NCBI RefSeq assembly: GCF_017814945.1 | Contig: NZ_JAGIPX010000005.1 | Coordinates: 1-64,000, forward strand | Reading direction: 5' to 3' | DNA: 64,000 bases | From: Paraburkholderia sp. LEh10 | Lineage (GTDB): Bacteria; Pseudomonadota; Gammaproteobacteria; Burkholderiales; Burkholderiaceae | Part shown: piece after piece, positions 26,281-35,291 of the stretch | Layout of the letters: every line of letters starts with the position of its first letter | How positions within the stretch are numbered: position 1 is the stretch's first letter | Made by a program: the position numbers and the translations under genes | The notes under the pieces: model-generated | What the model was told of the DNA's origin: nothing | What the model saw: only the letters and a program-made list of their open reading frames with translations | Databases searched by the model: none

Positions 26281-29200
26281 ATGACCGACGATCTGGCGAC
26301 ATGGTTAGCGCAGATTGGCCTCGGCGCGCATGCTGCGAAGTTCACCTCCCAAGGGATCGACTGGGATGTGCTCGGCGATCTTTCCGAGGGTGACCTGAAG
26401 GAACTCGGCCTTACGCTTGGCGACCGCAAGCGGCTCGCAAAAGGACTTGCGGCGCTGGCCGAAGCCCACGCACATTCGCTTGAGCCGGCGGACCAACGCG
26501 GAGGCTTGTCTTCGTCACCTGCGTCCGGAGCCATCGAGGCTGAGAGGCGGCAAATCACAGTGATGTTCGTCGACCTGATCGATTCGACAGCGCTAGCGGA
26601 GCGATTCGATCCAGAGGACATGCGACGTCTGCTAGGGGTCTACCATCAAGCTTGTGCGCGCGCGATCGAAGCGCATGAAGGCCATATCGCGCTTTATATC
26701 GGTGACGGCCTGCTCGTCTATTTCGGTTATCCGAATGCCCACGAAGACGATGCCATACGTGCTGTACTCGCCGCGCTTGCCGCCATCGCTGCGCTTCGCG
26801 AGGCCAACGAACTCATCGAAACGGAGTACGGCGTGCGCCTGCAGGCGCGGGTCGGGATCGAAACGGGACTTGTCGTAGCCGGTGCGATTGGCGCTGGATC
26901 TTCGCTGGATCACCGCGCGATCGTCGGAGAGGCGCCCATCATCGCCGCAAGGCTTCAGACGCTCGCTCCTGCCGACGCGATAGTCGTGGGACCGGCCGCC
27001 CAACGCCTGATCGAAGGATCGTTCAAGCTTGAAAACCTTGGCTGGCGCGAACTGAAAGGGGTCACCGGCCTGGTCCAGGTTCAACGTGTGCTCGCGCAAG
27101 CGGATACGATCGACCGCTTCGAAATCCGGGCGGTCCAGGGGATCACGCCACTCGTCGGCCGGGCTGAGGAACTCGGGATGATCCAGCGGCGCTGGAAGCA
27201 GAGCGTCGATGGCGAAATGCGCTGCGTGCTGTTGACCGGCGAGCCAGGCATCGGCAAATCTCGCGTGCTCCGAGCGCTCTGTGACGGCATTGGTGACGAT
27301 ACACATGAGATCGTTTCGCTTCAGTGTTCAGCGTACTATCGCAACAGCCCTTTTTGGCCGGTGCAACGCTGGCTACAGCGCACCTTCGGCGTCGGCCCCG
27401 ACGCCTCGGATGCGTCGGATATGGAGCGGCTAGAGGCCGGAATTGCGAGACTCGGGGTCGATGCCGACGAATCACTTCTGGTCCTTACGAACCTGCTCGG
27501 GATTCCAACAGGGCCGCACCATCCGCCCGTTGACACATCTTCCCCTTCCTTCAAGCGCCGGACGCTGGACATGCTGGTTGCGATGCTCGAAACGTCAACG
27601 CGCGTTCAGCCGGTACTTTTCGTTGTCGAAGACGCGCACTGGATCGATCCGTCATCCCTCGAGTTTGTACGGCTCGTGATTGAACAACTGGTGTCCGCGC
27701 GGCTACTGGTACTTATCACGGCGCGGCCCGAGTTTGAACCGGGATGGACTTATCCTCATCTCGTACAACTCAATCTCGACCGGCTGTCGCGCCGCGAATG
27801 CGTTGCGATGATCGGACGGCTGACGGGCGGCAAGCGGCTTCCGGCTCTCGTACTCGATCAAATCGTCTCGAAGACGGACGGTGTGCCGCTCTTCGTCGAG
27901 GAACTGACCAAGGCAGTTCTCCAAGGCGATCTATTGCAGGATGCCGGCGTCAGCTACGAATTGAAAGGCATGCCGCAGACGATCGCGATTCCGGATACGC
28001 TGCAGGGCTCGCTGCTGTCGCGGCTCGACCGGCTGGAGCCAACCGTCAAGGAAACCGCGCAGATCGCAGCCACAGTGGGACGCGAATTCGACAGGAAGCT
28101 GCTTGGGTTGATTGCGTCCAGATCAGAGCATGATATGCAGCAAAAGCTCGATCGCCTGATCGCAGCAGAAATCATTACTCCTGCTTCAGGGAAACTCGCT
28201 GAAGGTGACGCCTATTTGTTCCGGCATGCATTGATCCAGGAAATTGCATATCAATCCCTGCTGCTCGCGCGCCGCCGCCACTACCACGCGCGAATCGCGG
28301 CCGCCCTCGAAGAACATTATCCGGACATCGTCGAGCGGCAACCCGAGCTGATCGCTCAGAACTTCGCTGCAGCCGATCTGCCCGATCGCGCCATCATCTA
28401 TTGGCAACGTGCCGGGGAGCGGGCACTTGCGGGCGCCGCCTACGACGAGGCTATCGCCCATGTGCAGCGCGGACTTGAACTGGTGAATCGATGCTCCTTC
28501 AGTGAGCAGACCCGTACCCGCCACCTGTTGACGCTGCTGCTGACGAGAGGCAGAGCAGAGCTCAGACTGGCCCAGCGCGAAGCGATCGCGACCTTCCGCG
28601 AAGCGGCCCGAATTGCCCGTGAACAGAAGCTCGCGTCGTATCTCGTGCAGGCAGCGTTGGAATTCGACACCGCAGAGACGTTCCTCGAAGGCTCCGGCGA
28701 TGAATCGCTTGCGTTGCTGAAGGAGGCGCTCACGCTGATTGGCACCGAGGAGTCAGTCGAACGTTGCCGCCTGTTGAGTCGCCTCGTCCGCACTGTTCAT
28801 ATGACGGGTGCACGGGAACAATATCGTGAATTTGCGCTGGAGGCCGTCTCTCTTGCCAGACGCCTGAACGATCTGCCGAGCCTGTTCGACGCATTAGCGT
28901 GCGAATTGATGCATGTAGGGGCGCTCCCTTTGCCTGCGAACAGGTTTGCGGAGCGTGAAAGCGTGTTGCTGGAGCTGAGGCAGATGGCGGAAGATCTCGG
29001 CGATGCGCATACCATCGGTCATGCATGCGCGCGATGTCTTGCCGGCTACCTGGAGATCGGCGAGGTGGACAGTTTCGAGAGCGCACTGGAACGGTATCGG
29101 CAGATTGCCGCCAGTGGTCAGCACTTCGTCGACAGGTGGTGCGTTACCGGGGCGCAGGCAATGCGGGCCATACTCGTCGGTGACTTCGCCGAGGCGGAGC

Positions 29201-29904
29201 ACAAGACGCGCGACTCGTTGCAGATGGCGCAGAACGCCGATGCGAATCTCGCAACGGGTGTCTACGGCATGCAGATGTTCACGATACGCCGCGAACAGGG
29301 CCGGCTCGCCGAGGTAGCGCCGATCTTCAAGCGGTTTGTCGACGAGCATTCCGAGGACACGACGTGGCGGCCAGGCTTCATGCTGATTTGCAGTGATCTC
29401 GGCTTCGTAGCGCAGGCCCGCGACAATCTCGATCGGCTCGCGGAATCGGAATCCAGTATCCCCATGGACAGCAGGCGGCTTGTCACGTTGACATACCTGG
29501 CGGAGGTTGCTGCCCGCCTGCGGGCCGCCGAACATGCCGAACGTATTTATGCCCTTCTCTCGCCGTTCCGGGATCAGGTCGTCACGGTACCCGTCTTTAC
29601 GCTGTGCTGCGGTTCTGCGGCACGGTTTCTTGGCATGCTCGCCCATGCCCTCGGCGACTGGTCAGCCGCGGAACAGCATTTTGAATACGCGCTGCACATG
29701 GATGAGCGCTTGCGAGCGTGGCCCTGGCTAGCGCATGACCGGCACGAATACGCGCTCATGCTGGCGACCCGCAATGGACGCGAAGATAGGGCACGAGCGC
29801 AAGATCTGCTCTCGATGGCGGCCGCCGCAGCCAAAAAACTCAAGATGTTGGCGCTCGTCGAACGCATCGGTGGCGCGCAGACGGGAGCCGGGCCCAGAAA
29901 TTAG
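26281..29904 (+). CDS. Class III adenylate cyclase-type regulator with SAM, ATPase and TPR regions
   Basis: A 1207-residue multidomain protein. In order: a SAM-like domain (about 1-62); a class III nucleotide cyclase domain (about 88-280) with metal-binding Asp98 (FVDLIDST) and Asp142 (IGDGLL); a large STAND/AAA ATPase with Walker A GEPGIGKS (about 320-327) and Walker B VLFVVEDAHW (about 444-453); then about 600 residues of helical TPR-like repeats. It probably makes or senses cyclic nucleotide in response to a bound partner; cyclase activity is not proven. I start at the ATG at 26281, where the SAM domain begins. Confidence 0.85.
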   Translation: MTDDLATWLAQIGLGAHAAKFTSQGIDWDVLGDLSEGDLKELGLTLGDRKRLAKGLAALAEAHAHSLEPADQRGGLSSSPASGAIEAERRQITVMFVDLIDSTALAERFDPEDMRRLLGVYHQACARAIEAHEGHIALYIGDGLLVYFGYPNAHEDDAIRAVLAALAAIAALREANELIETEYGVRLQARVGIETGLVVAGAIGAGSSLDHRAIVGEAPIIAARLQTLAPADAIVVGPAAQRLIEGSFKLENLGWRELKGVTGLVQVQRVLAQADTIDRFEIRAVQGITPLVGRAEELGMIQRRWKQSVDGEMRCVLLTGEPGIGKSRVLRALCDGIGDDTHEIVSLQCSAYYRNSPFWPVQRWLQRTFGVGPDASDASDMERLEAGIARLGVDADESLLVLTNLLGIPTGPHHPPVDTSSPSFKRRTLDMLVAMLETSTRVQPVLFVVEDAHWIDPSSLEFVRLVIEQLVSARLLVLITARPEFEPGWTYPHLVQLNLDRLSRRECVAMIGRLTGGKRLPALVLDQIVSKTDGVPLFVEELTKAVLQGDLLQDAGVSYELKGMPQTIAIPDTLQGSLLSRLDRLEPTVKETAQIAATVGREFDRKLLGLIASRSEHDMQQKLDRLIAAEIITPASGKLAEGDAYLFRHALIQEIAYQSLLLARRRHYHARIAAALEEHYPDIVERQPELIAQNFAAADLPDRAIIYWQRAGERALAGAAYDEAIAHVQRGLELVNRCSFSEQTRTRHLLTLLLTRGRAELRLAQREAIATFREAARIAREQKLASYLVQAALEFDTAETFLEGSGDESLALLKEALTLIGTEESVERCRLLSRLVRTVHMTGAREQYREFALEAVSLARRLNDLPSLFDALACELMHVGALPLPANRFAERESVLLELRQMAEDLGDAHTIGHACARCLAGYLEIGEVDSFESALERYRQIAASGQHFVDRWCVTGAQAMRAILVGDFAEAEHKTRDSLQMAQNADANLATGVYGMQMFTIRREQGRLAEVAPIFKRFVDEHSEDTTWRPGFMLICSDLGFVAQARDNLDRLAESESSIPMDSRRLVTLTYLAEVAARLRAAEHAERIYALLSPFRDQVVTVPVFTLCCGSAARFLGMLAHALGDWSAAEQHFEYALHMDERLRAWPWLAHDRHEYALMLATRNGREDRARAQDLLSMAAAAAKKLKMLALVERIGGAQTGAGPRN

Positions 29905-29962
29905 CGCAGGCTGGTGCACAATTTGACGTGCAACCTGGCCGTCGCTACTCAAGGAGAATCAC

Positions 29963-30220
29963 ATGCCGCGTTTTATGATTGAACGTAATTTTGCGGAACA
30001 ACTCGAGGTCACGGGCGAGAGTGCCGCAACTGTGAAGAGAATCAACGACGAGGAAGGCGTGGAGTGGCTCTTCTCGTTTCTCAGCGCGGACAAGAAGAAG
30101 ACCTATTGCCTGTATGAGGCGCCCAACGCCGACGCCATCCGCGCCGCCGCGCGTCGAGCGAATTTGCCGGCGGATGTGATCATCGAGGTAAGCGACTTGC
30201 GGCCGGAAATGTTTAGCTAG
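29963..30220 (+). CDS. DUF4242 (SCO4226-like) small protein
   Basis: An 85-residue protein, MPRFMIERNF to LRPEMFS, of the DUF4242 family. A Streptomyces member binds nickel, but the role here is unknown. AAGGAG lies 6 nt upstream of the start. It follows the large cyclase-type gene by 58 nt in the same direction and may be co-transcribed. In other genomes such proteins often sit next to cyclase/TPR regulators, as I recall, so the two may work together. Confidence 0.75.
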   Translation: MPRFMIERNFAEQLEVTGESAATVKRINDEEGVEWLFSFLSADKKKTYCLYEAPNADAIRAAARRANLPADVIIEVSDLRPEMFS

Positions 30221-30341
30221 AAGGTGCAATCGGACAACCGAACGACTGCCGCGAGGACGTTACGGAAACAATTCAGCGAACCGTGTGCAACCCTTCTGGC
30301 CTGCTAGACTGGAAGTGCCTATGCAAGCCATGGAGGGAGAC

Positions 30342-30530
30342 ATGACAACCGTCTATGTCGTGAAGACTGGCGAGAAGTTCCTCTGCACCGCGGAGGACGG
30401 CGATATCGGCATGGCACCGGAGATCAAGGAAGCCACGTCCTTTCTCTCGTATGAGGAAGCGGACAAAGTCGCGAATGTCCACGCCGACCCCGGATACGAA
30501 ATCGTAGCCGTCAACGTTACGAGACGCTGA
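30342..30530 (+). CDS. Small hypothetical protein
   Basis: A 62-residue acidic protein (TTVYVVKTGEKFLCTAEDGD, then EIKEATSFLSYEEADKVA). The start ATG at 30342 has GGAGGGAG about 3-5 nt upstream. It looks like a compact alpha/beta domain, possibly binding a small ligand, but no family is recognised. It is the third co-directional gene after the cyclase-type regulator. Confidence 0.6.
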   Translation: MTTVYVVKTGEKFLCTAEDGDIGMAPEIKEATSFLSYEEADKVANVHADPGYEIVAVNVTRR

Positions 30531-30837
30531 TGAGGAGTCGCACCCAGGCGTTCGTCAGGCCGCGCGCAAACGTCCGCCATTCGGCGCAATCGCGCGGCCG
30601 CGGCGGGCCCGTCAAGCGCGGCCGGCGGCAGAACATCGCCCGGTAAGCGATTACATCGCCGGTCGTGAGCGACTTGAGCGTGACGATTGTAGAACCTGCG
30701 TCGCGAGTGCGAAGCAGCAACTGCACGCGGCACCTGCTTCTGTACAGACCCGATATCTGGACGCCGAAGTGCTGGCAAACCATCCTGGAAGTGTCTTGGG
30801 CGGCTCGCCGCGCCCGGAACATTGGTTTTTCCGAAGG
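30531..30837. other. Gene-free stretch before the CapA-like gene
   Basis: No gene is firmly supported. A minus-strand reading (30517-30822, 101 codons) contains a fairly protein-like middle (STIVTLKSLTTGDVIAYRAM) but overlaps the end of the small gene on its left and has no ribosome site. Confidence 0.3.
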
Positions 30838-31950
30838 ATGAACTGCGTCAAGCTGTTTCTGTGTGGGGACGTGATGCTAGGACGCGGTATCGATCAGATA
30901 CTGCCGCATCCGAGCCGGCCCCATCTCTTCGAGCCCTATGTGCGTTCGGCAAGAGACTATGTGCGCCTCGCCGAAGCGAAAACCGGCCCGATACCGGAGT
31001 GTGTCCCGTTCGGCTACGTGTGGGGCGATGCGCTGCGCGAACTCGAGCGCATGAGTCCTGCCGCGCGCATCATCAACCTGGAGACGGCCGTCACATCCAG
31101 CGAGGACGCATGGCCCGGAAAGGGCATCCACTACCGCATGCATCCCGCCAACGCGCCCGTCCTGAGCGCCGCGAAAATCGACTGCTGCGCGCTCGCGAAC
31201 AATCATGTGCTCGACTGGGGCTATCGCGGCTTGAAGGAAACGCTGAACGCCTTGGCTCGCGCCGGCATTCATATGGCTGGCGCGGGGCAGGACGACGTCG
31301 AGGCGGCCGCGCCAGCGTTGATCGAACTGGCGGGTGGCGGCAGAGTGATGATCTTCGCCTTTGCCACGGAATCGAGCGGCGTGGGCGCGGACTGGGCCGC
31401 CCGTCGGGGCCGCCCCGGCGTAAACCGGCTCTCTGATCTTTCGGCTGACACCGTATGCACGATCGCGGCGCAGGTGCGAGCGGTCAGGCAGGCAGCCGAC
31501 ATCGTCATCGTCTCGATTCATTGGGGCGAGAACTTCAATTTCGACATACCTGCTTCGCAGCGATACTTCGCGCACGAACTCATCGATTCGGCGGGCGTGG
31601 ATCTCGTACACGGCCATTCGTCGCACCATGTGAAGGGCATCGAGGTGTACCGAGGCAAACTCGTCCTGTACGGTACCGGGGACTTCATCAACGACTATGA
31701 AGGTATCAGCGGTCAGGAAGCGTTCCGCAGCGATCTTGCGCTGATGTATTTTCCGACGCTCGACCTTGCAACGGGCACGTTGGCCGAGTTGTCGATGACG
31801 CCGACGCAGACGCGCCACTTCCGGATCAACCGGGCGCCTGAAGAAGGCACTCGATGGTTACAAGAAACGCTGAATCGACAGAGTCAGCCATTGGGCGCCA
31901 CTGTGAAGCGCCGCGCTAACGACACGCTCGTGCTGCATACGGGCGCCTAG
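30838..31950 (+). CDS. CapA family metallophosphatase-like protein
   Basis: A 370-residue protein of the CapA/PgsA family, related to poly-gamma-glutamate synthesis proteins and calcineurin-like phosphatases. Metal-site motifs are visible: GDVMLGRGID (about 10-19), NLETAVT, ANNHVLDWGYRG, SIHWGEN and GHSSHHVKGIEVY. There is no obvious signal peptide and no capsule genes nearby, so a cytosolic or moonlighting phosphatase role is possible. The start is uncertain: the ATG at 30838 begins the conserved domain, while a GTG at 30769 gives 23 extra residues. Its stop overlaps that of the convergent hydrolase gene. Confidence 0.8.
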   Translation: MNCVKLFLCGDVMLGRGIDQILPHPSRPHLFEPYVRSARDYVRLAEAKTGPIPECVPFGYVWGDALRELERMSPAARIINLETAVTSSEDAWPGKGIHYRMHPANAPVLSAAKIDCCALANNHVLDWGYRGLKETLNALARAGIHMAGAGQDDVEAAAPALIELAGGGRVMIFAFATESSGVGADWAARRGRPGVNRLSDLSADTVCTIAAQVRAVRQAADIVIVSIHWGENFNFDIPASQRYFAHELIDSAGVDLVHGHSSHHVKGIEVYRGKLVLYGTGDFINDYEGISGQEAFRSDLALMYFPTLDLATGTLAELSMTPTQTRHFRINRAPEEGTRWLQETLNRQSQPLGATVKRRANDTLVLHTGA

Positions 31951-32594
31951 GCGCCGAGATAACGCTCGAACCACTGCACCGCGTGCCGCGCGACCGCTTC
32001 TAGCGTGCCGGGCTCCTCGAACAGGTGAGTTGCACCGGGGACGATCACAAGATCCTTCGGACATTCGAGCAGAGCGAAAGCCTCCCGGTTGACTTCGATG
32101 ACATTGACGTCGAGCCCGCCTACCACGAGCAACGTAGGCGCGTTCACCGCCGCGAGGACGTCGCGTCCGGCGAGATCGGGCCTGCCGCCTCGCGAAACGA
32201 TCGCCTCGATCGGCACCGACGACACGCGCGCCGCGCGGATCGCCGCAGCCGCGCCCGTGCTCGCGCCGAAGTAACCAAACGAGAGGCGTGTCGTCTGCTT
32301 CGCCGAGATCCAGGCCGTTGCTTGCGCGAGACGCACCGCCAGCAACTCGATGTCGAAGCGGGGTGCGGGGCCGGTGTCTTCCTGCTCGGAGAGCAGGTCC
32401 ATCAGCAGCGTTCCGATGCTGGCCCGGTTGAGTTCGGTGGCCACGTACTGGTTACGAGGGCTGAACCGCGAACTGCCGCTGCCGTGCGCGAACACAACCA
32501 GTGATTGAGCGTTATGTGGCAGTGCGAGCGTGCCCATCAGCGACGCGTCTGCCACCGGAATGGTGACTTCCCGCATTTGAAGCCGAGGTTCCAT
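31947..32594 (-). CDS. Alpha/beta hydrolase (dienelactone hydrolase-like)
   Basis: A 215-residue alpha/beta hydrolase. The oxyanion segment VFAHGSGSSRFSPRN (about 33-47), the nucleophile elbow GASTG (about 109-113) and the catalytic His in GATHLFEEPG near the end are visible. Proteins of this shape are often annotated as dienelactone hydrolase or found fused to phosphoribosyltransferases. Substrate is unknown. The start at 32594 has GAGG about 5 nt upstream. It ends three bases inside the convergent CapA-like gene. Confidence 0.78.
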   Translation of the reverse strand: MEPRLQMREVTIPVADASLMGTLALPHNAQSLVVFAHGSGSSRFSPRNQYVATELNRASIGTLLMDLLSEQEDTGPAPRFDIELLAVRLAQATAWISAKQTTRLSFGYFGASTGAAAAIRAARVSSVPIEAIVSRGGRPDLAGRDVLAAVNAPTLLVVGGLDVNVIEVNREAFALLECPKDLVIVPGATHLFEEPGTLEAVARHAVQWFERYLGA

Positions 32595-32680
32595 GACATC
32601 CTCATGCCGGGTACGGCGCTTTTCCGACCCGATATGCGACGCGCTCGCCGTCGGCGGGCGCGCTGGTGCTGAGCAAGACA

Positions 32681-33004
32681 CTAGATCGCGCGGCAGGCCT
32701 CTGCACACCTGCGGCACGCATCGCTGCATGTGCCGCAGTGCTCGGGTGGGTGCCGCGCACATTCATCGGCGCACTCGTCACAGATACGCGCACAGAGTTC
32801 GGAAAACTCGGGTGCGAAATGGCTCTGTCGAGCCAACGCCGCAGATGTGAGACGGCATAGCGAAGCGCAATCGGCGTTGAGGCGAATACATTTGGCCATG
32901 TTCGCCCGGCCCGGTTCATCGAGGCAGGCGGATGCGCAGCGATCGCAGGCAGCGGCACAAGCATCGCAGGCTTCAATAGTCGGCTGATAGATTTCGGGGT
33001 TCAT
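32681..33004 (-). CDS. Cysteine-rich four-helix copper-storage (Csp/DUF326) protein
   Basis: A 107-residue protein with many regularly spaced cysteines facing one side of four helices (EACDACAAACDRCASACLDE, CASLCRLT, CARICDECADECARH, CGTCSDACRRCAEACRAI). This matches the DUF326/Csp copper-storage family, which binds many Cu(I) ions in the core of a helix bundle. There is no signal peptide, so it should be cytosolic, like Csp3. GGAG lies about 9 nt upstream of the start. No copper pump or regulator is adjacent. Confidence 0.85.
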   Translation of the reverse strand: MNPEIYQPTIEACDACAAACDRCASACLDEPGRANMAKCIRLNADCASLCRLTSAALARQSHFAPEFSELCARICDECADECARHPPEHCGTCSDACRRCAEACRAI

Positions 33005-33612
33005 CGACGAAGCTCCAGACTTGAATAGAATTGTTCGGCGTCCGCCAGTTGCTCTTCTCCGACAAGGCGCAAGGTGTTGCGATAACTTCAGGGCCGATCA
33101 GCGCGGCTCTCCTAGCAGCGTAGTCGCTGGTGTCGGCGCCGTAAAGCGATGCTGCGAGCCGGATTTCTCGCGAATAGCTTCGTTAAACATTTCGAGTCTG
33201 TTGGGCCAGCTTGTTTTAAGGGGCGCCACTGTCGGAGTAGTAGTGTCGCAATAAGGCGTCGTGGGTAGAATTCGCGAACCGACTTCGTTGACGAACATGA
33301 TTTGCTCCACAAACGCCCTGTCGGAAGGATCTGGAGGATGGATGGGACCTACGTCAAGGTCCAGGGGCAATGGGAATATCCGACCGCGCAGTGGACACGG
33401 ACGGCACCGTAACTAATACATCAGGAACGGTATGTCAGAGGCGCTTGCACATGCAAACGCCAGTAGCCGGACAAAGTAAGTCTCACCGTTTCGCAATACA
33501 CCAAAGCCACAGCGAGACCATGAATACCTGTGGCGCGCCGACCATCGTCGTCGAGGTATCTCGCCAGCCAAAGTTTCTCGCGTTTCGGCAAAACAAGCCG
33601 GCGCGCGAGAGG
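33005..33612. other. Gene-free stretch
   Basis: I see no supported gene between the Csp-like gene and the lipase-like gene. A minus-strand frame (33098-33370) starting MPLDLDVGPIHPPDPSDRAF is uninterrupted for 90 codons but has no visible ribosome site or family. No clear terminator or repeat was found. Confidence 0.35.
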
Positions 33613-34191
33613 TCACAGCGCCGCGATCACGCGATCGATTGAATGATCCGCAACGTTCGGCACGGGCAGCGACGGTTTGCCGATTGCGATCAGCGGCGCC
33701 GGATGTTGCCATGTGTGAACCAGCGACGGCGGCACGAGCGGGACGATATCCAGGCCGTTGCGATACAGATGCAGTTGCACGCCGCGCGCCTGCAAAAGCG
33801 CCGCAATCGTTCCATCCACACTGACGCGCGGTGGCTCGAACGCGTACACCTCTCGCGGCGGCCGCCCGATCTGGCACAGCAGCGCCGCGTGTAGAAGCGC
33901 GAGCGCGGCCCCTTCGCTATGCCCTACCGTCACATCCACGCATGGCAGCGCGAGCAGTGGCCCCACAATCGAGCACAGCGCCTGCCAGAACCCCGCGTGC
34001 AGATATCCGAGGCCTTCCACCCGCGTGATCGCAACCTCGACGTCTGTGCGCCAGCACGCGCCGTTGTTCGTGCCGGGGAACGCGACGGCATTCCCCTCCG
34101 TGATCGCACGCGCCGCACTCGCCTCAAGGCCGATCAGCGGCAGCGTCGTATATGCGCGCTGCGCGAGCAGCGCGTAGTCGCGCGGCGTCAT
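33613..34191 (-). CDS. Lipase (class 3)-like protein
   Basis: A 192-residue alpha/beta-hydrolase of the class 3 lipase type. The nucleophile elbow is GHSEG with Ser92, and the context VYAFEPPRVSVDG (about 115-127) follows the normal strand order. A Glu after Ser replaces the more common Leu of GHSLG. The C-terminal His is in NVADHSIDRV. No signal peptide is seen. A second, broken copy lies 0.3-0.4 kb away in the opposite orientation. Such small lipases are often carried by phages or plasmids of Burkholderiaceae; that link is inference. Confidence 0.72.
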   Translation of the reverse strand: MTPRDYALLAQRAYTTLPLIGLEASAARAITEGNAVAFPGTNNGACWRTDVEVAITRVEGLGYLHAGFWQALCSIVGPLLALPCVDVTVGHSEGAALALLHAALLCQIGRPPREVYAFEPPRVSVDGTIAALLQARGVQLHLYRNGLDIVPLVPPSLVHTWQHPAPLIAIGKPSLPVPNVADHSIDRVIAAL

Positions 34192-34473
34192 CGTTGGACG
34201 GGGCCGCCAGCACTCAAGGCGGTCGCCGTGATGGTAGTGACATAGCCTGCCCCGGGCAGCATCAGCTTTTTCATTGCATGTTTTGTTTGGGGTTGTGCGC
34301 CGCGAATCTATGGATAAAAAAAAGCCCCACCGGAATGGGGCTGTCAGAACCCTTTTGGGGTGGGACCAAGTGCGCCACGTGGGTAGCGCACGCGTTCAGA
34401 GTAGGTGTCCACCGCGGGGCCTCGCCATCGAAGGAATCCGAAAAGCGCCCCGCTACGGCGGGCATCGAGCCAG
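34192..34473. other. Region with hairpins and minus-strand terminator, no gene
   Basis: No coding gene is supported. The region contains a clear minus-strand terminator (34316-34341) and a further CCCGC-TACG-GCGGG hairpin (about 34449-34462). DNA between them (34342-34448) would be transcribed leftward and may be a non-coding RNA or the remains of a phage-type leader. Confidence 0.4.
34316..34341 (-). terminator. Rho-independent terminator
   Basis: On the minus strand GCCCCA and TGGGGC pair around a six-base loop, followed by a run of eight or nine T (34315-34323 on the plus strand as A). It terminates transcription arriving from the right, although no intact minus-strand gene lies there. 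Confidence 0.75.
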
Positions 34474-34617
34474 GTCGGCCCGCCGGCGAACAAGGTGTAT
34501 GCGTTCGAGCCGTCGCGCGCGAGTGCGGACGGCGAGCTCGCGGCGCGCTTCTCTGCGCATGACGTGGTGCGGAAGCTTTACAACGCGGAAGCCGTCGTGC
34601 CGCTCGTGCCGCGCTGT
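34474..34617 (+). pseudogene. Fragment of a second lipase-like gene
   Basis: This frame reads VGPPANKVYAFEPSRASADG, then ELAARFSAHDVVRKLYNAEA and VVPLVPR. It lines up with the intact neighbour's GRPPREVYAFEPPRVSVDGT to IVPLVPP (about residues 108-156). The nucleophile elbow and N-terminus are missing, and the frame then runs into unrelated sequence. It is therefore a truncated, inverted paralogue. Confidence 0.65.
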
Positions 34618-34873
34618 AAGAGCAACAGGGCGCTGTCGATACAAAATCGCGGCTCGGCCATCTCACAGAATCTTCGTCCGCACTGTACGAAAACGCACGC
34701 GGAATCGAGCCGATGCGTGTCAAGATCGGACCGTAACTGGCGGTTCCCGAAGCAGACCCCTCGCGATAATTCCAAGCGCCCCCGGCCTGATTTGCTTTCG
34801 ACGAATCGTTGGTTCAGTCGTCGAACGGGGTCGTTTACGCTTTGCGTGACGATCAGCGGCAGGGAGCAGCACG

Positions 34874-35155
34874 ATGAAAATTCAAAACAGATTCCGGGCA
34901 AATTCCGAACACCCCACGCCAGACAAGGCTCTCCGGGCGAACCGGCACATCCGCTACAAGGGCTACGAAGTGGCCCCGGTGGCACAGCGGCTGCCCAACG
35001 GGCTCTTCGCCGCAAACCTCACCATCGAGAAAACCCCGGCCGCGAGCGGCGGGCACGCCTACTCATTCGACGCGCTCGATTACTTCTTCGACGAAGAACA
35101 CGCGCTCGCCTACGCGTGCCGTTGGGGGCGCCTGTGGATCGATAGCCATCAATGA
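34874..35155 (+). CDS. Small hypothetical protein
   Basis: A 93-residue protein, MKIQNRFRANSEHPTPDKAL to WGRLWIDSHQ. Its aromatic-rich C-terminal half (SFDALDYFFDEEHALAYACR) looks like a folded domain. The family is not recognised, though similar small proteins are widespread in Burkholderiaceae as I recall. GGGAG precedes the start by 8-9 nt. It stands alone between the lipase fragment and the ferritin-like gene. Confidence 0.6.
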   Translation: MKIQNRFRANSEHPTPDKALRANRHIRYKGYEVAPVAQRLPNGLFAANLTIEKTPAASGGHAYSFDALDYFFDEEHALAYACRWGRLWIDSHQ

Positions 35156-35291
35156 GCGCATTGGCGGATCGCAATTTTTGACGCGACGCGGTCGCGAAAC
35201 GCGTATGCAGCACGGCGCATGGCCGTTCGACGCCAAAAAATGACGGGTTATGACAGAATAGGCGGAATAACTATCCAAAGTTTCGCCTGAC

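Noticed and set aside
30517..30822. 101-codon minus-strand frame before the CapA-like gene
   Set aside because: No ribosome site, overlap with the neighbouring small gene, and no recognised domain.
33098..33370. 90-codon minus-strand frame
   Set aside because: Open by chance as far as can be judged; no start signal or family.
34271..34723. P4-phage Ash-like protein on the minus strand
   Set aside because: The resemblance of the C-terminal part is only impressionistic, and the frame also covers the antisense of the lipase fragment. A non-coding RNA is the simpler reading.
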